DNA from: a virus
DNA: 23,246 bases
IMG/VR virus record: IMGVR_UViG_3300027896_000231
Span: 1 to 23,246 of that record
Reading direction: 5' to 3' (one strand)
Positions 13,535 through 20,276 of this stretch are shown piece by piece (positions within the stretch are counted from its first letter, which is position 1; each line of letters starts with the position of its first letter). The notes beneath the pieces were generated by a model. The model did no database searches. It saw nothing but the letters and a program-made list of their open reading frames with translations, and was not told the origin of the DNA. The translations under genes and the position numbers were made by a program.

Positions 13535-14824
13535 TTATTTAGAGTTGGGATTTTCAAATACTTTGCGACCTATAATACCATGACCTACTTCTCTAGGCTC
13601 TGGAAAACGTATAGGATTAACCATTGGATATAAGTATTTTGTTCCACCTGGCTTAATGTCAAAAGTACTACCCGGTTTAACTAAGTGATATGGTTCTAAT
13701 CTTCTGAATTTTGTTTCAGAAACAGCCATAGGATTACCTATTTTAACACTGCCTATAGCCATTGCTTTACCTTTACCAGTTTTAACTATAGCAACACGCC
13801 TACCTATATACGGTTTCAATGAGTCGGTATCTCTTGTCTCAAGTTTCTTTTTACCGTCAATAATTAATTCAGCATAATCTAAATCGCCGTCTGATCTTAC
13901 ATTGATGCCTATATCAGGTATTTCAATGCTTTCTTCTACTTGTTGCTTTTTATCAAGAATTTCATTCCATTTGTCAGCAATACTATTTTTTAAATCTACA
14001 GTAGACTTAAAGTTATTCTTTTGCATGTATTTGATTAACCAAACTGCGCTATCTCTGTCATTAGAATCAGGCTTACGTGCGTTACTTAAATCAACACCTA
14101 AGTTTTGGTCTTCGTGACGAGAACCATACCAACGTAGGTTCTTTAATAATCTACGGGCACGATCACTAAGATGTGATTCGTTGTCTTTAGTAATTAGTTC
14201 AATCCACGATTTAACAAAATCTGTAGGTTTTCTTCCCCAATACCCACCATGCATTGTCCCTCGCAATAAATCACGTTCACTGCTAGGACTAACTGATCTA
14301 CGTTTATCTAACAAACGCCATGCACGTTCATCGGTGTAAAGGTATGCAGGAATTCCTTGTTGTTTAGCACTTATTAATAATCTGCGGGTCTCTGTACTAC
14401 GTGAAGCACTTTGTTCTTTTAATAAGACATGTATTTCAGTAACAGGAGTTGTGGGTATTGTTGGTTCTTTGCTGAACACACGGTCTTCTGATTCTCTAGT
14501 ACGTGTTCCGTGACTACTCAACCACGCTCTTTCCCAATAATCAATTGGCTTAACGATATAATGTTGATTAAACCAATCGCCGTTAAGTTTAAATAAAACT
14601 GCGCTACTGCCTACAAATCTGTGATAGTCGCCTTGCGGTGTTCGTGTTAAGCTGAGAAAGAAAGGATAGCCTTTAGGTGCATAATATTCTTCACTGGTAT
14701 TTCCAGTAACACTAGATAATTCAAACTGTCCTGAACTTAATATTTTTAATGCTGCTCTAGTTCCAGTAAAGTGATAAACTACACTAGTAGCACGTTCCGT
14801 TAAAATAAATTCTTTTGCTTTCAT
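13535..14824 (-). CDS. ADP-ribosyltransferase-like domain fused to an ASCH/PUA-like domain, with capsid-targeting-like N-terminus (429 aa)
   Basis: The N-terminus MKAKEFILTERA matches the T4 capsid-targeting style and would be cut after L8-T9-E10. Residues 15-135 recall small ADP-ribosyltransferase folds: VYHFTGTRAALKILSSGQFEL (16-36), FFLSLTRTPQGDYHR (55-69), and TRESEDRVF (109-117) where E111-x-E113 could be the catalytic acidic pair. A helical middle follows, then QVEES (295-299), which resembles the linker/cleavage motif of the large proteins. Residues 300-429 contain YAELIIDGKKKLETRDTD (317-334), VAIVKTGKGKAMAIGSV (344-360) and F-R-R-L-E-x-Y-H, a pattern of ASCH/PUA-like RNA-binding domains. 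T4 injects a capsid-carried ADP-ribosyltransferase (Alt), so a similar early takeover role is plausible. Catalytic assignment is by eye. Confidence 0.5.
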   Translation of the reverse strand: MKAKEFILTERATSVVYHFTGTRAALKILSSGQFELSSVTGNTSEEYYAPKGYPFFLSLTRTPQGDYHRFVGSSAVLFKLNGDWFNQHYIVKPIDYWERAWLSSHGTRTRESEDRVFSKEPTIPTTPVTEIHVLLKEQSASRSTETRRLLISAKQQGIPAYLYTDERAWRLLDKRRSVSPSSERDLLRGTMHGGYWGRKPTDFVKSWIELITKDNESHLSDRARRLLKNLRWYGSRHEDQNLGVDLSNARKPDSNDRDSAVWLIKYMQKNNFKSTVDLKNSIADKWNEILDKKQQVEESIEIPDIGINVRSDGDLDYAELIIDGKKKLETRDTDSLKPYIGRRVAIVKTGKGKAMAIGSVKIGNPMAVSETKFRRLEPYHLVKPGSTFDIKPGGTKYLYPMVNPIRFPEPREVGHGIIGRKVFENPNSK

Positions 14825-14839
14825 TATTAGTGAACCAGT

Positions 14840-15274
14840 CTATCTTGTACTAACAACACTTTTGAGCATCCAACGATGTTTAGTGTGTGCTTCAATTCTT
14901 TCTGCTAGATAATTTTCTATGCCATATTGTTTTTCTTGGCCGGCAAGTTCAAAACAATTGTTTAAACATTGAATAACAATTTCGTTATCATTTATTAATT
15001 CAGCAAACATTAATTCTGCTTTTGGGATCATAAGCTGGCCTTTAATGTCACTCAATTCTACAAAACGCTCCATACTACCTGGAGTATATGCATTTAATGT
15101 ACGAATATGTTCAGCGGTTTTATCTATGCTACTATATACTTCTTCATATAAGTTACCAAAAAACTGATGATATTGAGGGAAGTTAGGACCCTCAACATTC
15201 CAATGAAATTGCTGCGCTTTAATAACAAAATTATAACTATTCGCTAGTAATTTTTTTAAACTTTCTGATAACAT
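14840..15274 (-). CDS. dps: Dps-like mini-ferritin with complete ferroxidase centre (144 aa)
   Basis: KAQQFHWNVEGPNFPQYHQFF (19-39) is the Dps signature. The metal ligands H24, H36, D51 and E55 keep exactly the spacing of Dps ferroxidase sites (12, 15 and 4 residues), and AEHIRTLN follows as AExIRxLG in the family. The remaining residues form the expected long helices of a four-helix bundle. The protein is shorter than most bacterial Dps because it lacks the basic N-terminal DNA-binding extension. Dps proteins form 12-subunit shells that oxidise and store iron with hydrogen peroxide, and protect DNA. The start overlaps the stop of the 980-aa gene (TAATG), so it is translationally coupled to probable virion proteins, and a protective or packaged role is plausible. 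Confidence 0.88.
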   Translation of the reverse strand: MLSESLKKLLANSYNFVIKAQQFHWNVEGPNFPQYHQFFGNLYEEVYSSIDKTAEHIRTLNAYTPGSMERFVELSDIKGQLMIPKAELMFAELINDNEIVIQCLNNCFELAGQEKQYGIENYLAERIEAHTKHRWMLKSVVSTR

Positions 15275-18216
15275 TATCTGCGTAATCCTTTCATAATTGA
15301 GCTTTCTTCTTGATATTCATCTTGGTCGTCAAGATAACTTACATCGCTAGAATGAAAACTATGACTACCGTAGTTATCTAAGTGTACAATTACGAATGCT
15401 TTTTGTCTACCGAAACTTTCGATGTTTCCCTTTTCACCTTGAAAGTTAACATTGCCTGAAATTACCACTCGATCATTAACATGCAAGTTTGATGCACCTT
15501 CCGTTATACCTTGACTGTATTCTTTAGCAGCACGAATATCGATATCACCGTTTTTATTACGATGACTCCAAGCAGCAATACGTTTACCGTTCATAGTAAC
15601 ATGTACACCATTTTGATCCGATTTAAAATCAGCACTATCATCTAATAGTAAACTGTTGACACGTTCTATATCTCTAGACCATTTTTCGTAGTTACTGTAG
15701 CGTTTAAAATCTTTAGTATCTGCTACTGGTAGATTGACACCGCGGGAACGAATACCAAATTTATCTGTGTGCGGAATACCAGTAGTACCACGAGGATCGT
15801 GAGAGGATCCTTCTTTGGTCATCTTTGGCATATTCCAAGGTCCTGCAGCCATCTGATCTTGAAACGCTTTATTCAAATCTGCTTGATTAGCCTTCATCAT
15901 ATTAGCTGATGCTGCCATGTGTTTATTGAACCAATCAGGATCGCCAGGATGCGGGAACCCATGCGGATTTGGTTGAGCTTGTCTTCCACCTGATCCCGGT
16001 GGGGGAGGTGGTGGTTGTTGTCTTCCACCTGATCCCGGTGGGGGAGGTGGTGGTTGTTGTCTTCCACCTGATCCCGGTGGGGGAGGTGGTGGTTGTTGTC
16101 TTCCACCGTAGTATTGTTGCTGACTTTGTTGATTACCACTGGCTGTATATTCTTCAGGTTTAAGTTGATATTTACGAGCTAACGCATTTAGTTGTCTCTT
16201 TAACAGATCGATTTCGTGTTGCGGTTTGCCTTTACTATTTTGAATTGCTTTATACAGTTGCTGTGCTGTGTTTAATGCTCCGGCACGAGTACCAGCTTCT
16301 TCTACATTTTCTTTTTCTGAGCCTTCCGCCACACCTTGCCCACCATCGTTGATAATGTCCTGCACTTCGTCTTCGCTCATGCCCATGTAACTGGCAATTT
16401 CCCACACTTCGTTACCGTTGCGGTATTGATCCATGACCATATCTTCAATGCTGATTCCTTCTGAGCCTTCCGACACACCTTGTTCATCACTGGTGTTTAA
16501 CTGTCTGCGCAACTTGCTTGCCATCTGTAGATAGTGTTGTTTCTTGATATCGTTCTTGGTTGCTTTGGCACGTTGTTCGTAGTCTGTGATCATTTGCCAT
16601 AAACGATTTTGACTTCGTTCAGTACCTTCCTCTACACCTTCTTGTTGTTTTTGACGCCATACACTAGAATTCTTTAATCTGCTAGTTGAACCCCATGCAA
16701 TATTGTGTCCGTTGTTTACGAAAATTAATTTATTTAACACTACTGCAGGTTTGAATGGATCAGAACCAAACGCACCGGACACATCTCCTATGTTTCTAGC
16801 ACCTTTGCTAAGTAACATTTGCCAAAATTTTTCAAGTGGATCTTGTTTATACCATATCTTATGTTCTTTATCATTTAAATTTCTGTTAAGAAAAATGTAT
16901 CCAGGGTCACGCATTCTTGCACCATCACCGCGAGTCCATACTCTTGTACCGGGTAATTTGAAGTGCAATGGAACAAATCCAGCACCTTTTGGATTCATTT
17001 CAGCGTTGAAGTCTAACACAAGTTTTTGTACAAAATCAGAAGAAGTTCTTTTTACTGAGCCTTCATTCACACCTTGTTCACGCTTTTCTTTCTCAGCTTT
17101 AATTATATCTCTAAGTTGTTTGCCTGGACCATCTAAACCATAATGACTTCTGCGAAGTGGATCTGTTATTTCTTGTGGTCGGTGTTCATATCCCGCTACT
17201 GTATGAACATGCATAGTTTTTTCGCCGTATTTTTGTTTAAGACGATCAAATTCACTCTTTCCAAATCTTTTAATTATTTCTTCGTCTTCCATCCCTGAGT
17301 TCCAGGCGTGCATTATATTGTTATGGTATGATTCCTTAACACCTTTCTTGCCTATTCTTTCAGCCATAATCGATTTGATCAATGGTATTTGCTCTTTAGC
17401 ACGTTTTACGACATGGTGATCCATTGGGGTCACTGGTTCTTCTTCTAAACTCTTTTTCCAAAAATCAAGTAATGATTGTAATTGGGCGTTTGTTTTAGAT
17501 TTTAATTCTTTAATTCTATCGTAATCTTCTTTACCCTTATTCTTACCTTCTGACACACCTTTCTTAGTAGGTTGTGGTCGACCGTTGCCCTTATTCATTT
17601 TTTTTAGTTTTTCAAGTTGTTCGGCTTTATTTAATTCGTTTTTTAGTCGAATAACTTCCTTTCTCAGCATAGGATCTTTACTTGTATCTGGATCCATTTG
17701 TAAGTCTTGTATTGCTTTACGTCTATCTTCAAGATCACTATACTCTTCCATCATACCAGATGCTTTAGGCTTAAACTTACGATATGATTGACCCATACCA
17801 CCTGGTGAACCTATATGTTCGTCTAAATCACCTAATGGCTTTTCTAATACTTTTTCCATTGGGCTTTTTTCAATGCCTAATCCTGCACCACCTACTACAC
17901 CTGCACGATAACCTTCTTCGATATCTTCTTCATGTAAACCAGACTTTGTTGCATGAGCTAATGCACCTAACGGATAAATAAACTGTTTTTTATAGTTAGA
18001 TGACATTGCTTGCTCTAATGCCTTTAAGAATTCTTCATTCTGAACCAATGCATTAAGTTTATTTGAATAATCTTTAATGTAATGTTTTAATGTGTCTACA
18101 GACATTTTTCCATAGCCCACTACATCAATTACTGCGCTATCATTATTTGGCTCTTGTGCCAATTCAGATTTTTCAGATAGTTCCCCAAATTCAAGACCTT
18201 TGATTATATTACTCAT
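15274..18216 (-). CDS. Large modular protein with repeated G-V-x-E-G/S linkers; candidate cleaved internal-head polyprotein (980 aa)
   Basis: Unrelated short modules are joined by near-identical motifs: GVSEG (220-224), GVKES (292-296), GVNEG (382-386), GVEEG (527-531), GVSEG (580-584), GVAEG (628-632) and GITEG (903-907). NVEEAG (637-642) and IEEG (99-102) are similar. Modules include a helical start (1-150), a charged helix (155-215) and a beta-containing domain (390-520, KLPGTRVWTRGDGAR). Short helical units (533-575 and 588-625, the latter like an HTH with ASYMGMSEDEVQDII) follow. Then come a Pro-rich repeat (705-745), another small domain (800-895) and an SH3-like end (909-965, VNDRVVISG, GEKGNIESFG). 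The linkers fit V/I-x-E before G/S, close to the (L/I)-x-E site of T4-type prohead protease. No known enzyme motif was found. The start has only a weak ribosome site, and the gene lies 1 nt after the 337-aa gene. Confidence 0.75.
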   Translation of the reverse strand: MSNIIKGLEFGELSEKSELAQEPNNDSAVIDVVGYGKMSVDTLKHYIKDYSNKLNALVQNEEFLKALEQAMSSNYKKQFIYPLGALAHATKSGLHEEDIEEGYRAGVVGGAGLGIEKSPMEKVLEKPLGDLDEHIGSPGGMGQSYRKFKPKASGMMEEYSDLEDRRKAIQDLQMDPDTSKDPMLRKEVIRLKNELNKAEQLEKLKKMNKGNGRPQPTKKGVSEGKNKGKEDYDRIKELKSKTNAQLQSLLDFWKKSLEEEPVTPMDHHVVKRAKEQIPLIKSIMAERIGKKGVKESYHNNIMHAWNSGMEDEEIIKRFGKSEFDRLKQKYGEKTMHVHTVAGYEHRPQEITDPLRRSHYGLDGPGKQLRDIIKAEKEKREQGVNEGSVKRTSSDFVQKLVLDFNAEMNPKGAGFVPLHFKLPGTRVWTRGDGARMRDPGYIFLNRNLNDKEHKIWYKQDPLEKFWQMLLSKGARNIGDVSGAFGSDPFKPAVVLNKLIFVNNGHNIAWGSTSRLKNSSVWRQKQQEGVEEGTERSQNRLWQMITDYEQRAKATKNDIKKQHYLQMASKLRRQLNTSDEQGVSEGSEGISIEDMVMDQYRNGNEVWEIASYMGMSEDEVQDIINDGGQGVAEGSEKENVEEAGTRAGALNTAQQLYKAIQNSKGKPQHEIDLLKRQLNALARKYQLKPEEYTASGNQQSQQQYYGGRQQPPPPPPGSGGRQQPPPPPPGSGGRQQPPPPPPGSGGRQAQPNPHGFPHPGDPDWFNKHMAASANMMKANQADLNKAFQDQMAAGPWNMPKMTKEGSSHDPRGTTGIPHTDKFGIRSRGVNLPVADTKDFKRYSNYEKWSRDIERVNSLLLDDSADFKSDQNGVHVTMNGKRIAAWSHRNKNGDIDIRAAKEYSQGITEGASNLHVNDRVVISGNVNFQGEKGNIESFGRQKAFVIVHLDNYGSHSFHSSDVSYLDDQDEYQEESSIMKGLRR
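15982..16107 (-). repeat. Three perfect 39-nt tandem repeats encoding a Pro-rich segment
   Basis: Three identical 39-nt units (15982-16020, 16021-16059, 16060-16098) plus a 9-nt partial unit encode GGRQQ-Pro6-GS repeats in the 980-aa protein. Perfect identity implies recent slippage expansion. The repeat keeps the reading frame (13 codons) and probably forms a flexible or polyproline linker. Confidence 0.95.
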
Positions 18217-18217
18217 A

Positions 18218-19231
18218 TTATTTTTTCACACAGTTGTTTACGCGGACGCCGCCTTTCATTTTAGTGCCTTGCTTTTTATAACCTTTCCAACATTTAGGAT
18301 CTAAACGTTGCTTTTCTTCTTTAACACTTTGTTTTTTAGTTTGGAAAAGATTGAATGCTTGTCGTGCAGTAACCGGCATTGATCCAGCACGAAAACTTAA
18401 AAAGTTAGGTGGATCATCAAGGTTGATATCGTATCCACCAAGTTCACCCCTATACATAATACCAAGATCAGCTACTGGTTTACTTGTACCGTCTTTAAAA
18501 AAGTGTATAATCTTGAAAGTTCCAGTTGGTCCGCTCAATCCATTTGGATTCTTTCTGATTCGCACAGTTAATGGTGCATCTTTATACGAGTCATACCATT
18601 CTAAATCTTTGTTATGACCGTGCCACTGATGTTTAGATTCTTCCATACCTTCTTCAAAGTTACTCATACCACCTGCAATTACACCGCCTGTCATTTCATC
18701 GGTACGTGTTTCATATTCTACTTTATTTGCTACGGTTTGTAAATAGTCTGCGGCTAATGTTATGTATGACTGTTGCCAAGCCATCAATCCTTGATCTTCA
18801 CTACGGTCTTTTAATAACTCATATAAACGCATAGCACTTTTGGCTGCTGCTAATAATTCGCTACGTGCCATAGAAACTTCGTGATCTCTACGGTCTGCTT
18901 TATGTGGAATAAAACTCTTATCTTTCTTTATGAGCTGACCAGGATTGATAATCAAATCCTGTTCTGATAATTCTGCTTCACTAATCTTATTTTCAACAAT
19001 ACTATTAGCGTATGGACCTTTCTTTTTGGTCTTACCTTTCATTACTTTTTTAATTGGTTCTAGACCTTCAACATCTGTAGCGTCACCTTCATAGAAAGGC
19101 TTATTGGTAGTTTTACCTTTGAACAATGAGCCTGCTCTTTTTTGTGGCTTACCCATTGGCATAGCTACAGTAGCTACTGAACCTGAAGCTGTTGCCCCTG
19201 CCGAAGATTCTAGAACTTGTTTAATTTTCAT
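18218..19231 (-). CDS. Putative head-packaged protein with capsid-targeting-like N-terminus (337 aa)
   Basis: The N-terminus MKIKQVLESSAG parallels MKSKQIIES of the 171-aa protein and could be cut after V6-L7-E8. It is followed by a low-complexity, basic segment (ASGSVATVAMPMGKPQKRAGSLFKGK) that I recall from structural proteins of aquatic phages. Residues 118-172 are helical (SELLAAAKSAMRLYELLK, WQQSYITLAADYL). MSNFEEGMEES (189-199) resembles the MSKFEEG stretch of the ligase-like fusion protein and may be another linker. A beta-rich domain (205-295) and a basic C-terminus with two Cys (LDPKCWKGYKKQGTKMKGG, NNC) follow. The function is unknown. The late-promoter-like AATAAATA (19255-19262) lies upstream. 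Confidence 0.7.
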   Translation of the reverse strand: MKIKQVLESSAGATASGSVATVAMPMGKPQKRAGSLFKGKTTNKPFYEGDATDVEGLEPIKKVMKGKTKKKGPYANSIVENKISEAELSEQDLIINPGQLIKKDKSFIPHKADRRDHEVSMARSELLAAAKSAMRLYELLKDRSEDQGLMAWQQSYITLAADYLQTVANKVEYETRTDEMTGGVIAGGMSNFEEGMEESKHQWHGHNKDLEWYDSYKDAPLTVRIRKNPNGLSGPTGTFKIIHFFKDGTSKPVADLGIMYRGELGGYDINLDDPPNFLSFRAGSMPVTARQAFNLFQTKKQSVKEEKQRLDPKCWKGYKKQGTKMKGGVRVNNCVKK

Positions 19232-19254
19232 GCTGAAATTCCATAGTAATAGTG

Positions 19255-19262
19255 TATTTATT
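19255..19262 (-). promoter_or_regulatory. Late-promoter-like motif AATAAATA (GAATAAATA)
   Basis: AATAAATA lies 23 nt before the ATG of the 337-aa gene and just after the terminator that ends the glycosyltransferase gene. It gives the 337-aa, 980-aa, Dps-like and ADP-ribosyltransferase-like genes, which follow with gaps of no more than 15 nt, a common late start. Confidence 0.45.
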
Positions 19263-19278
19263 CTTATTTGTTTTAAAT

Positions 19279-19306
19279 GATAAAAGGGGCCGAAACCCCT
19301 TTTATC
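19279..19306 (-). terminator. Strong stem-loop terminator after the glycosyltransferase gene
   Basis: A perfect 11-bp inverted repeat, GATAAAAGGGG / CCCCTTTTATC, surrounds a 6-nt loop (19290-19295). It lies 21 nt after the glycosyltransferase stop. The GC-rich stem core followed by T4 works in both directions, although the T-tract lies partly inside the stem. Confidence 0.8.
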
Positions 19307-19327
19307 TAATCAACACTTGATATCTTA

Positions 19328-20218
19328 CTATGATTTCTCATTGCCGTTTTCGTCAATTATTTTGACTTTACCGGCTTTTTCTTGATCATTTAGATACATT
19401 GGTCCAATATTATCATACAGGTGCTGTTGATTTTCCATACAGAAAACATATGAACCGCTGTGACGTAATAGCACTCGCTTGTCAACCCAAATACGACCAC
19501 CTAAATCTCTATGGTTCTCGCAGAAGGTCCAATCCTCACTATAGTAACGATTCTGACGTACTGCGGTATCAAAATATGTCTTTAAATACTTGTCGTACTT
19601 TGGATCAAGACCGATATCGTTCTTATACTGTTTAACAGCAGGATGTGCGTTTAGTTTTTCAAATACATGCTTCTTCATTAGTAAGAAACCTGTACCTGCT
19701 TTACTTACTTCCTGTAGACCATCTGGTCCTTGTTCAGCACCTTCAAATCCGTTAACTACCCACTTGATTGGCATAGTCTTCATTGGATACAAACCACCGA
19801 TAACGTCTACGTCACGATTGAGTAGTACTAACAAGTGCCATGGTTCCCAACCAATGTCAGCGTCAACAAAGAATAAGTGTGTTGCTTCTGGCATGTCTAA
19901 AAACTTAGCAGTAAGTGTATTACGTGCGCGGCTGATTAAACTTTCATTGACCATTGTTTCCAATGTCCAATCGATGCCTAATTGTCGAGCAGTGTTTGCC
20001 CATTTAATAAAGCTCATGAATGTTGATTCTGTCAACATACCACCATAACATGGCATAGCAATATGCACACGGGTAGTTTTAAGGAAGTCTACATTTACCT
20101 GAACCTGATTCTGTCCAGGAGCAGATGCTTGCTGGGCTTGTTCTTGTGCTGCTTGTTCAGCAATTTCCTGTACCTTTTCTACGGGTACTGTCTTCTCTTC
20201 TTGTTTCTTATTGGCCAT
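19328..20218 (-). CDS. GT-A-like glycosyltransferase (296 aa)
   Basis: After a Gln/Ala-rich N-terminal helix (5-40), the domain starts at VHIAMPCYGGMLTEST (51-66). SRARNTLTAKFL (96-107) follows, and then HLFFVDADIGWEP (114-126), where D119-A-D121 is the metal-binding DxD motif of GT-A enzymes. GGLYPMK (141-147) and GTGFLLMKKHVFEKL are typical acceptor-side elements, and SEDWTFCENHRDLGG may provide the catalytic acidic residue. Similar enzymes occur in T4-like phages of aquatic bacteria. The substrate could be modified phage DNA, virion proteins or host glycans, and nothing here decides. It has its own promoter-like motif, a ribosome site held in a hairpin (20223-20267), and a strong terminator, so it is an independently controlled single-gene unit. 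Confidence 0.8.
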   Translation of the reverse strand: MANKKQEEKTVPVEKVQEIAEQAAQEQAQQASAPGQNQVQVNVDFLKTTRVHIAMPCYGGMLTESTFMSFIKWANTARQLGIDWTLETMVNESLISRARNTLTAKFLDMPEATHLFFVDADIGWEPWHLLVLLNRDVDVIGGLYPMKTMPIKWVVNGFEGAEQGPDGLQEVSKAGTGFLLMKKHVFEKLNAHPAVKQYKNDIGLDPKYDKYLKTYFDTAVRQNRYYSEDWTFCENHRDLGGRIWVDKRVLLRHSGSYVFCMENQQHLYDNIGPMYLNDQEKAGKVKIIDENGNEKS

Positions 20219-20222
20219 ATTT

Positions 20223-20267
20223 CCTCTTGATGTTGCAATAATGTATAGTTATTTACATCTCAAGAGG
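20223..20267 (-). promoter_or_regulatory. Ribosome-site-sequestering hairpin with internal late-promoter-like motif
   Basis: On the minus strand CCTCTT-GA-GATGT (20255-20267) pairs with ACATC-AAGAGG (20223-20233). This gives 11 bp with a 2-nt bulge around a 21-nt loop. The 3' arm contains the AAGAGG ribosome site of the glycosyltransferase gene, whose ATG starts 4 nt later. The motif TGTAAATA (20250-20257) lies at the loop edge, so a transcript starting there would lack the 5' arm and leave the ribosome site free. Confidence 0.6.
20250..20257 (-). promoter_or_regulatory. Late-promoter-like motif TGTAAATA inside the hairpin
   Basis: The octamer differs from the T4 late consensus TATAAATA at one position. 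A start 6-8 nt downstream falls in the hairpin loop, about 25 nt before the glycosyltransferase ATG, leaving a normal leader with the AAGAGGA ribosome site. Confidence 0.4.
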
Positions 20268-20276
20268 AGTATGAAA

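Noticed and set aside
15982-16107. CRISPR array
   Set aside because: The units are contiguous without spacers and encode a Pro-rich segment in frame.
15897-16139. Second minus-strand frame across the 39-nt repeats (three DNNHHLPHRDQVE units)
   Set aside because: The 39-nt unit is divisible by three, so any frame stays open across it. It lies wholly within the 980-aa gene and has no start signals.
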